Source: Advenella sp. FME57
GTDB taxonomy: Bacteria; Pseudomonadota; Gammaproteobacteria; Burkholderiales; Burkholderiaceae_B
Direction of reading: 5' to 3'
Length of the DNA: 64,000 nt
Assembly: GCF_014897675.1 (NCBI RefSeq)
Contig: NZ_JABUXU010000013.1
Coordinates: forward strand, 1 to 64,000
Under the pieces are notes generated by a model. It was not told the DNA's origin. It searched no databases and saw nothing but the letters and a program-made list of their open reading frames with translations. How positions within the stretch are numbered: position 1 is the stretch's first letter; each line of letters opens with the position of its first letter. This document shows, one piece after another, positions 26,473 to 35,303 of this stretch. Made by a program: the position numbers and the translations under genes.

Positions 26473-27696
26473 ATGACTACATTGATGACAAGCCCGAACG
26501 AGTTGCTGGCGCAGCGGATGCAGCGCATCAAGGCCTCGCCGAGCATGGCTGCGAAAAAGAAAGTAGATGCGCTCAGGGCCGCCGGTAAAGATATTGTTGA
26601 CTTTACGATCGGGGAGCCTGACCTTGCGACGCCGGAGCATATCGCCACAGCCGCGGTGCAGGCGATTCGGCACGGCGCGACCAAATACACGGCATCTGCC
26701 GGTGTTCCCGAATTGCTGCAGGCCGTTGCGCAAAAGTTCGAACGCGAAAACGGCCTTCGCTACGCGACCGATCAGCTCATTGTGGGTACCGGCGCCAAGC
26801 AGTTGATCTATACGGCGCTGGCTGCAACATTGAACGACGGCGACGAGGTCATTATTCCGACACCATTCTGGGTATCTTACCCCGACATGGTCACGCTCAA
26901 TGGCGGCACGCCGGTCATGCTCGCCAGCACTGCCGAATCAGGATTCAAAATGTCGGCAGCAGAGCTGGAACGGGCCATTACCGAAAAAACCAAGTGGCTG
27001 TTGTTAAATAGTCCGAATAATCCGTCAGGGTCCATGTATACCGCAACGCAGTTTCGCGAAATTGCGGCAGTGCTGGAACGTCATCCGCAAGTTAATCTGA
27101 TGATTGACGAGATATACGAACACTTCAGCTATGACGACGTGTATGTATCACTGGCCACATACAGTGAACCCCTCAGGGCGCGTACCTTGGTGGTCAATGG
27201 TGTTTCCAAGGCGTATGCCATGACCGGCTGGCGTATCGGTTATGCCGCAGGTCCTGCGGCTCTGATCAAGGCGATGACGACCCTGATATCGCAGACGACC
27301 TCTTGCGCCAGTGAACCCAGCCAGCGCGCTGCAGTGGCGGCGCTGACGCAGGACCAGGCTTGCGTGCGAGAGGCCTGCCGCATTTTTCGTGAACGCCGTG
27401 ACGTGATTGTGCCTTTGCTCAATGCGATCGAGGGCATGACATGCACGGTTCCGCAAGGCGCATTTTACGTATTTCCGAGTGTCAAGGGGCTGCTGGGCAA
27501 ATATACGCCTGATGGCAAGACCCTGGCTACGGATTTGGATGTTGTGCATTACCTGCTGGACCATGCCGGTGTGGCGGTGCTTGACGGCACAGCCTATGGA
27601 GCGCCGGGGTTTATAAGGATCAGCTTTGCTACTGATTTGGCTATCATCAGAGAAGGGTGTGAAAAGATTGCATCTGCTTGCAGACAACTTGTCTAA
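26473..27696 (+). CDS. PLP-dependent class I aminotransferase
   Basis: A 407-residue fold type I aminotransferase in the aspartate/aromatic branch. Landmarks are DFTIGEPDLATPEH near the N-terminus, LLNSPNNPSGSMY, the MIDEIYEHFSY aspartate loop and the PLP lysine in VSKAYAMTGWRIGYAAG. I chose the ATG at 26473, one base after the aldolase stop; the upstream in-frame ATG lies inside the aldolase gene. It probably converts an imported amino acid to a 2-oxo acid that the adjacent aldolase splits (inference from context). Confidence 0.92.
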   Translation: MTTLMTSPNELLAQRMQRIKASPSMAAKKKVDALRAAGKDIVDFTIGEPDLATPEHIATAAVQAIRHGATKYTASAGVPELLQAVAQKFERENGLRYATDQLIVGTGAKQLIYTALAATLNDGDEVIIPTPFWVSYPDMVTLNGGTPVMLASTAESGFKMSAAELERAITEKTKWLLLNSPNNPSGSMYTATQFREIAAVLERHPQVNLMIDEIYEHFSYDDVYVSLATYSEPLRARTLVVNGVSKAYAMTGWRIGYAAGPAALIKAMTTLISQTTSCASEPSQRAAVAALTQDQACVREACRIFRERRDVIVPLLNAIEGMTCTVPQGAFYVFPSVKGLLGKYTPDGKTLATDLDVVHYLLDHAGVAVLDGTAYGAPGFIRISFATDLAIIREGCEKIASACRQLV

Positions 27697-27722
27697 CAAT
27701 GAAATTTTCCAGGAAAGTCATC

Positions 27723-28547
27723 ATGAAATTGAAAAACCTATTGACCATATTGCCCATTGTGATGGCATGCGCCAATGTTGCGCAGGCCGACGCGCTCGAT
27801 ACGATCAAGGAGCGGGGCACGCTGGTATGCGGCACGCTTGGCACGTCTGAACCATTCAGTTTTCAGGACCAAAAGACGCGCCAGGTGGTTGGCTATGAAG
27901 TGGATCTGTGCAAGGAAATCGCTGACAGTATCGGCGTCAAACTCGAGGTCAAAATGATTTCGGTGGCCGCACGCATTCCCGAACTGGCAGCAGGCCGTGT
28001 GGACGTGGTCGCCGCCAATCTGGGCTGGTCTGTGGATCGGGCCAAGCAAATTGACTACAGTTATGCCGATTATGTCAGCCCGCAGAAGATACTGATCCGT
28101 CAGGCTGATGCCGACAAACTGAAAAAAAATGCTGATCTGGCGGGCAAGCGCGTGAGCGCTGTAAGCGGTTCATCTTCGGAGGCGGGCGCAAAACGCCTGA
28201 TCCCGGATGTCACCACGGTGACGTTCAAAGACCCGCCTACGGCGTTTGTTGCACTTCAGCAGAAAAAAGTGGATGGTTTCGTCGGATCCGAGCTGATGCT
28301 TCTGAAGTTTGAACAAGGGGCACAGAAAACCCCGGTCAAACTGACCATGATCGAAGATCCGCTTTTTACCGAGCCATGGGGCCTTGGCGTCAAAAAAGGG
28401 GAAAAGGCGCTACTTGGCAAGATTAATGAAACGATGGCCGGCCTTGAGCAATCCGGGAAAGCCCAACAGATATTCGATCGCTGGTTCGGACCCCAGACCC
28501 AGTTCCATACCAAGCGGGTATTCAAGATGGAAGAGATCAAAGGCTAG
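27723..28547 (+). CDS. Amino-acid ABC transporter periplasmic binding protein
   Basis: A 274-residue family 3 binding protein. The signal peptide runs to AQA at residue 22. LDTIKERGTLVCGTLGTSEPF and YEVDLCKEIADSIG are typical of glutamate/aspartate/glutamine-type receptors. AGGAAAG lies five bases before the ATG at 27723; an upstream ATG at 27699 adds eight residues. It is followed by two permeases and an ATPase in the same direction, so the importer is complete. The ligand is probably a polar or acidic amino acid handled by the upstream aminotransferase. Confidence 0.92.
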   Translation: MKLKNLLTILPIVMACANVAQADALDTIKERGTLVCGTLGTSEPFSFQDQKTRQVVGYEVDLCKEIADSIGVKLEVKMISVAARIPELAAGRVDVVAANLGWSVDRAKQIDYSYADYVSPQKILIRQADADKLKKNADLAGKRVSAVSGSSSEAGAKRLIPDVTTVTFKDPPTAFVALQQKKVDGFVGSELMLLKFEQGAQKTPVKLTMIEDPLFTEPWGLGVKKGEKALLGKINETMAGLEQSGKAQQIFDRWFGPQTQFHTKRVFKMEEIKG

Positions 28548-28565
28548 GGCGCAGGTAGCCGGTAT

Positions 28566-29270
28566 ATGAACTACACATTGGATTTCGCATCGCTGCTTGG
28601 CGGCCAGTATCCGTGGCTTGTGCTACAGGGCGTACTGACGACGTTGAAGATGACCCTGCTGGCCTGGCTGATTGCTTTTGGCCTTGGCAGTGTCCTGACC
28701 GTCGTGCGTACGCTCAATATCCGGGTTATCAATTACCTGATTGCCGTGTATGTTGCCTTTCACCGTAACGTGCCCATGCTGGTTCATATCCTGTTTTGGT
28801 ACTTTGGCGTGGCCTCGATTGTGCCCGAGGCGATCAACGATGCAATCAATGTAATAGGCGGCGAGTTCTTCTATTCGACGGTTGCCATCGGCCTGGTCAC
28901 TGCCGCCTACGTGACAGAGGATTTGCGCAGCGCGATCCGGTCGATACCGACAGGGCAGATGGAAGCGGCCAGAACCCTGGGTTTGAATTATCTGCAATCG
29001 ATGCGCAAAGTGATTTTGCCGCAGGCATTTGTTGTCTCCATTCCCACGCTCACCAACCAGACCCTGTTGCTGTTCAAAAACACCAGTCTTGCAATGGCAA
29101 TAGGTCTGATCGAGCTGACGGGCGCCGGTCGTGAGATCGAGTCGGCAACATTCAAGACGTTTGAGATTTATTTAATAGTAACTGTGATCTATCTGGTTAT
29201 TTCGCTATGCCTGATGTTTATCGGTGCGAGTCTGTCCAGAAAGGCCGCCTTCAGTGAAAAACGGTCTTAG
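28566..29270 (+). CDS. Polar amino-acid ABC transporter permease (HisM/GlnP type)
   Basis: A 234-residue inner-membrane permease with about five segments. The cytoplasmic EAA loop that contacts the ATPase is visible as MEAARTLGLNYLQSMRKVILPQA. The start GQYPWLVLQGVLTTLKMTL is the usual form for the glutamate/aspartate family. It pairs with the second permease that begins eight bases after its stop. Confidence 0.92.
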   Translation: MNYTLDFASLLGGQYPWLVLQGVLTTLKMTLLAWLIAFGLGSVLTVVRTLNIRVINYLIAVYVAFHRNVPMLVHILFWYFGVASIVPEAINDAINVIGGEFFYSTVAIGLVTAAYVTEDLRSAIRSIPTGQMEAARTLGLNYLQSMRKVILPQAFVVSIPTLTNQTLLLFKNTSLAMAIGLIELTGAGREIESATFKTFEIYLIVTVIYLVISLCLMFIGASLSRKAAFSEKRS

Positions 29271-29278
29271 GACACAGC

Positions 29279-29974
29279 ATGTTTGAAATACTTTCCGATA
29301 ACTGGTTGTTGCTGCTGGTTGGCCAATATCCACAGGGGCCGCTGGGCGGGCTGGCTGCAACCATCGTATTGGCCGTGCTCAGCCTGGTTTTCTCTTTCCC
29401 TTTGGGTATTTTGCTGGCGTTGTGCCGGATTGGTTCAGTGCGTATTTTGTACTGGCCTGCCACAGCCGTCGTTTATGTGGTGCGCGGCCTGCCGTTGATT
29501 ATGTTTATATTCTGGGCATACTTCATGGTGCCTGTGATTATCAATCGCCCGGTTGCCGGTACGACGACCATGGTGGTGGCGCTCGTTTTCTATGAGAGCG
29601 CGTACATTTCCGAGATTGTACGCAGTGGCATTCAGGCCTTGCCTGCCGGACAGCTGGAAGCGGGGCGCTCGCTGGGCCTGAGTTATTTTCAGACGATGCG
29701 CAAAGTCATTTTGCCGCAGGCGCTGTTCAATACGATACCCAGCATTCTGAGCCAGTTTATTTCAACGGTGAAAGAGACGTCTTTGGGGTTTGTGATCAGC
29801 GTGCATGAACTGACCTTTGCCGCCACCCAGATCAATAATATATTGCTGACCCGTCCGTTTGAAGTATTCGGCTTGCTGGCATTGACTTACTTTTTTCTCA
29901 ATCTGATTCTGGTAGGGCTGGTCAAAGTGGTTGAGACGCGCATTGAACACAGCCGTATTGCATTTGAGGGATAG
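29279..29974 (+). CDS. Polar amino-acid ABC transporter permease, second subunit
   Basis: A 231-residue permease that should form a heterodimer with the preceding one. The EAA loop reads LEAGRSLGLSYFQTMRKVIL, and the N-terminus has GPLGGLAATIVLAVLSLVFSF, the first transmembrane helix. The loop VKETSLGFVISVHELTFAA is typical of this subunit. Nine bases separate its stop from the ATPase start. Confidence 0.92.
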   Translation: MFEILSDNWLLLLVGQYPQGPLGGLAATIVLAVLSLVFSFPLGILLALCRIGSVRILYWPATAVVYVVRGLPLIMFIFWAYFMVPVIINRPVAGTTTMVVALVFYESAYISEIVRSGIQALPAGQLEAGRSLGLSYFQTMRKVILPQALFNTIPSILSQFISTVKETSLGFVISVHELTFAATQINNILLTRPFEVFGLLALTYFFLNLILVGLVKVVETRIEHSRIAFEG

Positions 29975-29983
29975 GAGTTTCGC

Positions 29984-30706
29984 ATGATTCAGTTTAACAA
30001 TGTGTCCAAGTGGTACGGCCAGTACCAGGCCTTGTGCGACGTGACCGCAAAGGTGTCCCAGGGCGAAGTGCTGGTGGTGTGTGGCCCGTCCGGTTCAGGC
30101 AAGTCCACGCTGATTCGCACCGTCAATCGGCTTGAGCCGATACAGGCCGGTTCCATTATTGTGGATGAGCAGGACGTTAACGCCTGCAAATCAATAGACG
30201 AGCTGCGCAGCCATATCGGGTTTGTGTTCCAGCAGTTCAATCTGTTTCCCCATATGAGCGTGCGCGATAACCTGATGATGGCGCCGGTGATATTGAAGCG
30301 CAGCAATAAAGCGGCGGCGCGCGATAAGGCCATGTCGCTGCTGGAGCGGGTGGGCCTTGGCCATAAAGCCGACGCCTTTCCCGGGCAGCTGTCAGGCGGA
30401 CAGCAGCAACGGGTCGCCATTGCTCGTGCGCTGGCCATGAATCCGAAGATCATGCTGTTTGACGAGCCCACCAGCGCGCTGGACCCCGAGATGGTCAACG
30501 AGGTTTTACTGGTGATGAAGTCGCTGGCAACGGAAGGGATGACAATGATTTGCGTGACGCACGAAATGAATTTTGCGCGGGATGTAGCCGACACTGTCTG
30601 GTTCATGGACGCCGGCGCTATTGTCGAACAGGCGCCGCCGGCCGAGTTCTTTAGCCGGGCCCGGACCGAGCGCGCCCGCAAATTTTTGGCCGATATCAGG
30701 CATTGA
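29984..30706 (+). CDS. Amino-acid ABC transporter ATP-binding protein
   Basis: A 240-residue ATPase that powers the importer. Walker A is GPSGSGKST at residues 34-42. The signature [16 protein letters not shown], Walker [15 protein letters not shown] and the switch His in [13 protein letters not shown] all follow in order. TAGGAG lies before the ATG. Its last 11 bases overlap the end of the convergent LysR gene, so transcription may interfere at their 3' ends. Confidence 0.95.
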   Translation: MIQFNNVSKWYGQYQALCDVTAKVSQGEVLVVCGPSGSGKSTLIRTVNRLEPIQAGSIIVDEQDVNACKSIDELRSHIGFVFQQFNLFPHMSVRDNLMMAPVILKRSNKAAARDKAMSLLERVGLGHKADAFPGQLSGGQQQRVAIARALAMNPKIMLFDEPTSALDPEMVNEVLLVMKSLATEGMTMICVTHEMNFARDVADTVWFMDAGAIVEQAPPAEFFSRARTERARKFLADIRH

Positions 30707-31604
30707 TGCCGCTGCCGTAAGGAATGCCGAAATTGCAGACGTCCTTGGCCAGCATGGCAACTTCTTTGTAGAGCATGGCGTTGGCATTTTTAGCATACAT
30801 GGCGCAGTAAAGGGATTTGGGCGGGGCTTTAGTGGTCTTCAGAATGGCCAGCTTGCGGCTGGTGACCAGTGGATAGAAATAGTCGATGGGCAGGCAACTG
30901 ATGCCGAAACCGGCGACCGTCAGTCCTGCCATGGCCAGCAAGCTGTTGATCGTAAACAGGTTTTGCTCTGCTGTATAGGGTTGCAGCCAATCGTCATACA
31001 GGGAATTGAGGCCCGATTCCATGTCCTGTCGAATCAGTGACATTTCGGAAATTTCCTGCGGCGTGTAGACCCGGTCACTTGTGATAATGCTGGGGCTGCC
31101 TACCCAGGCGAAGTGAACGTAGTCCAGGGGATACTGTTCCAGCAATGGGGATTTGAATTCATTGTGCAAAAAGGCCATATCCAGCTGACCTTTGAGCAGG
31201 TTCTGCTGCAGCTCGGCTGCCATTCCTGTTTTGGGACTGACCGTCAATTTGGGAAAGAGGATGCGCAATTGCGCAATCAGATCGGGCAGCCAGGTCATTG
31301 CCGTGATTTCGGTAATGCCCAGACGCAATATGCCTGAGAACGTGTGATGGCCCTTGAGTTTCATGAGCATCACATCGCGCTGCGTCAGCAGCTCGGAAGC
31401 CAGTTCAACCATTTCCTGGCCTTTGGGTGTCAGGGTTGCCTTGTGGCCGCTGCGATCAAAAATGTTGACGTCGAAATCCGATTCCAGCTCCTGGATGCGC
31501 TTGGTAATGGCAGATTGGGTTGTATTCAGGCGTTGGGCCGCGTTGGCAAAACTGCCAAGCTGCACCACCCAGTAGAGGGCTTCGATCTGTTTGAATGTAA
31601 GCAT
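30696..31604 (-). CDS. LysR family transcriptional regulator
   Basis: A regulator of about 302 residues. The HTH is at [26 protein letters not shown]. The first methionine that gives a normal LysR start is at 31604 ([14 protein letters not shown]); upstream methionines add 34 residues that do not look structured. It converges on the amino-acid ABC operon with an 11-base overlap and diverges from the Bug gene at 31839. It probably controls the latter through the AT-rich inverted repeats between them. Confidence 0.9.
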   Translation of the reverse strand: MLTFKQIEALYWVVQLGSFANAAQRLNTTQSAITKRIQELESDFDVNIFDRSGHKATLTPKGQEMVELASELLTQRDVMLMKLKGHHTFSGILRLGITEITAMTWLPDLIAQLRILFPKLTVSPKTGMAAELQQNLLKGQLDMAFLHNEFKSPLLEQYPLDYVHFAWVGSPSIITSDRVYTPQEISEMSLIRQDMESGLNSLYDDWLQPYTAEQNLFTINSLLAMAGLTVAGFGISCLPIDYFYPLVTSRKLAILKTTKAPPKSLYCAMYAKNANAMLYKEVAMLAKDVCNFGIPYGSGINA

Positions 31605-31671
31605 CGCGACTTTAGGATTGGATTGTATGGACACAACATGTTTCGTTGCGGCCAAATGCAGTGGGAGACAA

Positions 31672-31707
31672 ATTGATTCCCGAAAAGAATCATTATTATC
31701 AATCAAT
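31672..31707. promoter_or_regulatory. Nested inverted repeats between lysR and bug, probable LysR operator
   Basis: TGATTC (31674-31679) and GAATCA (31687-31692) flank 7 bases. A wider ATTGATT/AATCAAT pair (31672-31678, 31701-31707) encloses it. The site lies 68 bases from the lysR start and is followed by a T-rich stretch. Confidence 0.5.
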
Positions 31708-31838
31708 ATTATTTTTTTTCAAATTCAATTATGGCTGCATTTGCATCCATAAAGGTTATTAGTCATCGCCTGGCCGCAATAGGCCGCGCACCTGACATCG
31801 AATCGTGGCTGACTGCCACCCAATCAAGGAGATCATTT

Positions 31839-32831
31839 ATGAAAACAAGCAAGAAACTCAGACGTCTGTATGTGCCTGCCTTAGCCGGTGCGCTACTGTC
31901 AATCGCTGCGCCGGCAACGGCCCATGCTGAGGCCTTTCCGGAACACGCGATCAAGCTGGTCGTGCCCTGGTCGCCAGGCGGAGCAACCGATGTGCTGGGT
32001 CGTATCCTGGCCAAAGGGCTGGCGGCTCAGTTGAAGCAGACAGTGGTCGTGGAAAACAAGGCGGGCGCCGGCGGTAATATCGGTACAAGCGCATTTGTGC
32101 GTGAGAAAGCGGACGGCTATTCGCTGTTGGTGGCCACCAGTTCGACCAATGCGGCCAACCCGCATTTATACAAGCGGCTGGGTTTTGATGCGCAAAAGGA
32201 CTTTGCCCCGGTTGCATTTGTGGCCAATATTCCAAATGTGCTTGAAGTACCCAAGGACTCGCGCTTTGCTTCAGTGGGCGATCTGCTCAAATTTGCCAAA
32301 GAAAAGCCGGGAGAGCTCAATTATGGATCTGCCGGCGTGGGCTCATCCCAGCACCTTGCCACGTCGCTGCTGCAACACATCACGGGCGCCAGCTTTACGC
32401 ATATTCCCTACAAGGGTAGCGGCCCGGCGGTGAGCGATTTGCTGGGCAAGCAGCTTGATTTCATGATTGATACAGGCTCTATGGCGCAGGTCAAGGGTGG
32501 GAACCTGAATGCGCTGGCCGTGGCATCGAAAAAACGCATCGCGTTTTTGCCCGACGTGCCCACGTTTGAAGAAGCAGGCATCAAGGATATGGTGGCCTCA
32601 GCCTGGTATGGCATTGTTGCTCCAAAGGGCACTCCGGCAGATGTCGTCGATACCTTGAATAAAGCGATCAATAACGCGATCAAAGATCCCCAAACCCGCG
32701 CCCAGCTCGAAGGCATGGGCGCGCAGGTTGTAGAAGGAGACAACACATCAGCCGAGTTTGGCGCATTCATTCAATCTGAAATAACGCGTTACGCCGAACT
32801 GGTGAAAATGTCAGGCGCCAAGCCCGAGTAA
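31839..32831 (+). CDS. Bug/TctC family periplasmic solute-binding receptor
   Basis: A 330-residue Bug receptor. A basic N-terminus (KTSKKLRRL) and hydrophobic run end near AHA at residue 30. The mature FPEHAIKLVVPWSPGGATDVLG and VVENKAGAGGNIGTSAFV are standard. AAGGAG lies eight bases before the ATG at 31839; an earlier ATG at 31731 would hide the signal peptide. It stands alone next to its divergent LysR. No enzyme gene is attached, so the ligand is unclear. Confidence 0.92.
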   Translation: MKTSKKLRRLYVPALAGALLSIAAPATAHAEAFPEHAIKLVVPWSPGGATDVLGRILAKGLAAQLKQTVVVENKAGAGGNIGTSAFVREKADGYSLLVATSSTNAANPHLYKRLGFDAQKDFAPVAFVANIPNVLEVPKDSRFASVGDLLKFAKEKPGELNYGSAGVGSSQHLATSLLQHITGASFTHIPYKGSGPAVSDLLGKQLDFMIDTGSMAQVKGGNLNALAVASKKRIAFLPDVPTFEEAGIKDMVASAWYGIVAPKGTPADVVDTLNKAINNAIKDPQTRAQLEGMGAQVVEGDNTSAEFGAFIQSEITRYAELVKMSGAKPE

Positions 32832-32953
32832 CTGCCGGTATGCTCTGGCGATGTTCAAACGCGGGGCCAGCGTTGCTATTGATTTATGCAACAACGGCGA
32901 ATGCATAATGCCGGTAGCCGGGTGGCTCCAGGCTGTTGGCCGCCCGGCGTTAT

Positions 32954-32975
32954 CGATATCAGTGAGACGATATCG
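32954..32975. other. Hairpin between convergent bug and CoA-transferase genes
   Basis: CGATATC (32954-32960) and GATATCG (32969-32975) can form a 7-bp stem with an 8-base loop. There is no T-run. It may help end transcription between the two convergent genes, but this is weak. Confidence 0.3.
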
Positions 32976-33061
32976 GCTCCACGGCATCGGTTTCACTTAT
33001 CGCGAACGTGTCAGCGCAGATATAAGGTCGCGCCGGGCTTAAGCGATGCCTTGCGACGCGT

Positions 33062-34303
33062 TTAACTGCCGGCGGCGCTGCCGTGTGAATCGCTTTGGTA
33101 GGCTTCGCCAGCCTGCAGCATGCTCAAGATGGCGTCTTCGCCAAAGCCGGCCTCGGCCAGAATCTGCCTTGTGTGCTGGCCAATATGCGGGGCATGATGG
33201 CGCAGCGTCGGCGAAAAACCGGTCATGCGGACTGGCACATTGAGATGTCGTATCGTTCCCTGCGTGGGATGCTGCTGCTTTTGAACCAGGCCCACATCAG
33301 CAATATGCGGATCCGACAGCAGGGAAGAAATGGTATGGCAAGGCATGCAGGGGATGTCGTACTGCGTGAGCCGCTCCAGCCAGTATTGCGTACTACGCTT
33401 GGCCATTTCTTGCGCACGCAGTGAAAAAAACTCGGAAATGTGATCAATTCTGTTGATGGCCCGGTTAAAGCGCGAGTCGCACTTGAGCTGCGGTCTGCCC
33501 ATTGCATCGAACAGGGCCAGTACCTGGGCATCGGTATTGGTCGTGATACAGATATAGCCATCACTGGTTTTGACCGGGCGAGCGTTTTCATCAAGCAAAC
33601 GCTTGTCGCCGCTGGACGAGATCGGGGGGTCAAAAGATTCACCGTACAGATGCTCGCTGAGCACCAGCGTGGCATAACTTTCAAACATCGGAACTTCAAT
33701 CTCCCGTGGACCGGGATCCCGGGTTTGTGCATAGAGTGCGACCACAATGGCATTGGCCACCATGAGCGCAGCCGTTCTGTCCACCACCACATAAGGCACA
33801 TAGCGCGGCTCCTTGCCATTCTGAGCAAACAGGGATGCCAGTGCCGTCGCGCCCTGCAAGATGGAATCATAGGCAGGACGGTTGGCATAGCGCCCCTGGC
33901 TGCCGAAGCCGACGATGTTGCAATAAATCAGATCGGGATTGACGCTACTTAGCGCACTGAACGAAATGCCCAGCCGGGCCATGGCGTCTGTTCGCATATT
34001 ATGGATGACAATATGCGACTGGGCGGCAAGTTTCATGAACGCAGACTTGCCCCGTTCTGTTTTGAGGTTCACGCAAATGCTGCGTTTGTTACGGTTCATG
34101 TGCATGAACTTGCCCGACATGCCGGGGGTGGGGGAATGCCCGGAGATCCAGCGTATGATGTCGCCCGATTGCTGCTCCAGCTTGATGACGTCTGCTCCGT
34201 AGTCCGCCAGCGTCTGTGTGGCATAGGGTCCGACAACGGCTGAGGTCAGGTCCAGAATGCGTACGCCCGCCAGCGGTAACTGGTGTGGTGTCTCTTTATT
34301 CAT
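33062..34303 (-). CDS. CaiB/BaiF family (class III) CoA-transferase
   Basis: A 413-residue class III CoA-transferase. The family opening is VRILDLTSAVVGPYATQTLADYGADVIKLE. The probable catalytic aspartate is D175 in YVVVDRTAAL, a less usual setting than the ADM or VADL of its relatives here. The MNKE start at 34303 fits homologues better than an upstream methionine 93 bases away. It faces the MarR gene, which lies in the same direction upstream. TATATGGTT-containing palindromes lie upstream of both, suggesting joint control. Confidence 0.9.
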   Translation of the reverse strand: MNKETPHQLPLAGVRILDLTSAVVGPYATQTLADYGADVIKLEQQSGDIIRWISGHSPTPGMSGKFMHMNRNKRSICVNLKTERGKSAFMKLAAQSHIVIHNMRTDAMARLGISFSALSSVNPDLIYCNIVGFGSQGRYANRPAYDSILQGATALASLFAQNGKEPRYVPYVVVDRTAALMVANAIVVALYAQTRDPGPREIEVPMFESYATLVLSEHLYGESFDPPISSSGDKRLLDENARPVKTSDGYICITTNTDAQVLALFDAMGRPQLKCDSRFNRAINRIDHISEFFSLRAQEMAKRSTQYWLERLTQYDIPCMPCHTISSLLSDPHIADVGLVQKQQHPTQGTIRHLNVPVRMTGFSPTLRHHAPHIGQHTRQILAEAGFGEDAILSMLQAGEAYQSDSHGSAAGS

Positions 34304-34393
34304 GGGAATTGACCGGGGCCCGACCCTGCAGGCAAAAATGCTGACGGTTTCACGATTGTCATTCCTCCCGAACAAATATATAGTTATCAATGG

Positions 34394-34409
34394 CAACCTT
34401 ATATGGTTG
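34394..34409. promoter_or_regulatory. Imperfect palindrome upstream of the CoA-transferase
   Basis: CAACC-TTATAT-GGTTG at 34394-34409. TATATGGTT recurs at 35164, and GAAACTATAT occurs at 34416 and 35158, next to the MarR gene. This may be a second MarR site. Confidence 0.45.
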
Positions 34410-34579
34410 ATTAATGAAACTATATCACGTTTGGGGGAACTTCAGCGATGAGATCGTGCCGTTTTGCCCTGTGCCCGACAAAGGGCAGGCTCGACGCGTG
34501 TGCGGGGGAAGGGGCGGCAAGCGCATTGCCCTGTGTACAGCACAAAAAAACCGACGCCTTCCTGCTACCTGCTTTGCGC

Positions 34580-35086
34580 TTACGGCTTACGGGCCGGCGC
34601 CTCGGTGTTGTCCTTTTTGCGACCTGGATGCAGATCCATCAGAATTTTTGTGCGAAAGATCAGCTTGTCTACGATCACGTCAAACTGCTCCTTTTCCTGT
34701 GGCGTCAGTACGTCCAGAATTTCATTGTTCCTGCGCAGGGCGATGGGAAACGCGCTGGCATAGAGCTTTTCTCCTTCTTCCGAAAGCGACAGCTGGATGC
34801 TGCGACCGTCGCTGTCACTGCTTTTACGCTGGATAAGGCCGCGCTCTGACAAACTGGCCACCGCTTTGCTGGCGCGGCTTTTGTCAATGTTTGCTTCCTT
34901 TGCCAGTGTTTTCAATGACATGGGGGCAAAGGCGGCCAGCAGGCCGATAAAGCGCCAGCTCTGCTTGTCCAGGCCGAACAGATCCTGGTTGATAGATTCG
35001 GCCAGCGTGCTGCTTAAAAATGCCAATCGGTTCAGGCGATACGAAAACAGTTCTTTGATGTTTTCAGGTTGCTTCATGGTGATCAT
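34580..35086 (-). CDS. MarR family transcriptional regulator
   Basis: A MarR regulator of about 168 residues. The winged helix is seen in LKTLAKEANIDKSRASKAVASLSERGLIQRKSSDSDGR, with the DxR wing tip, between the helical dimerisation ends. The start is ATG at 35086 or, nine bases later, 35077; neither has a strong ribosome-binding site. It diverges from the acyl-CoA catabolic operon at 35304 and lies beside two palindromes. MarR proteins of this kind often respond to aromatic or acyl-CoA compounds. Confidence 0.9.
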   Translation of the reverse strand: MITMKQPENIKELFSYRLNRLAFLSSTLAESINQDLFGLDKQSWRFIGLLAAFAPMSLKTLAKEANIDKSRASKAVASLSERGLIQRKSSDSDGRSIQLSLSEEGEKLYASAFPIALRRNNEILDVLTPQEKEQFDVIVDKLIFRTKILMDLHPGRKKDNTEAPARKP

Positions 35087-35136
35087 CGTCTTTATGTTTC
35101 CAATGTACTGAATCATGCGGGATATGATAAAAAAAA

Positions 35137-35203
35137 TCAACAAAAATAGTTGAATAAAGAAACTATATGGTTTACGATTTGCTTAATGGTTGAAAAATTC
35201 AAC
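35137..35203. promoter_or_regulatory. Two MarR-type palindromes in the divergent promoter region
   Basis: GTTGAA-AAA-TTCAAC (35189-35203) is a perfect 6-bp inverted repeat with a 3-base spacer. A second, TCAAC-AAAAATA-GTTGA, lies at 35137-35153. Both sit between the MarR gene (minus) and the flavoprotein gene (plus), where autoregulation and control of the operon would occur. Confidence 0.65.
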
Positions 35204-35303
35204 TAGTTTGTCATCGATTCTAGCTGAGACTGCCGTCTGGTCTGGCGGCAAATATCAGGCAACACCTATTCTTTTCTACTCATTGTTCTCAGGTCGACAC
35301 TGC

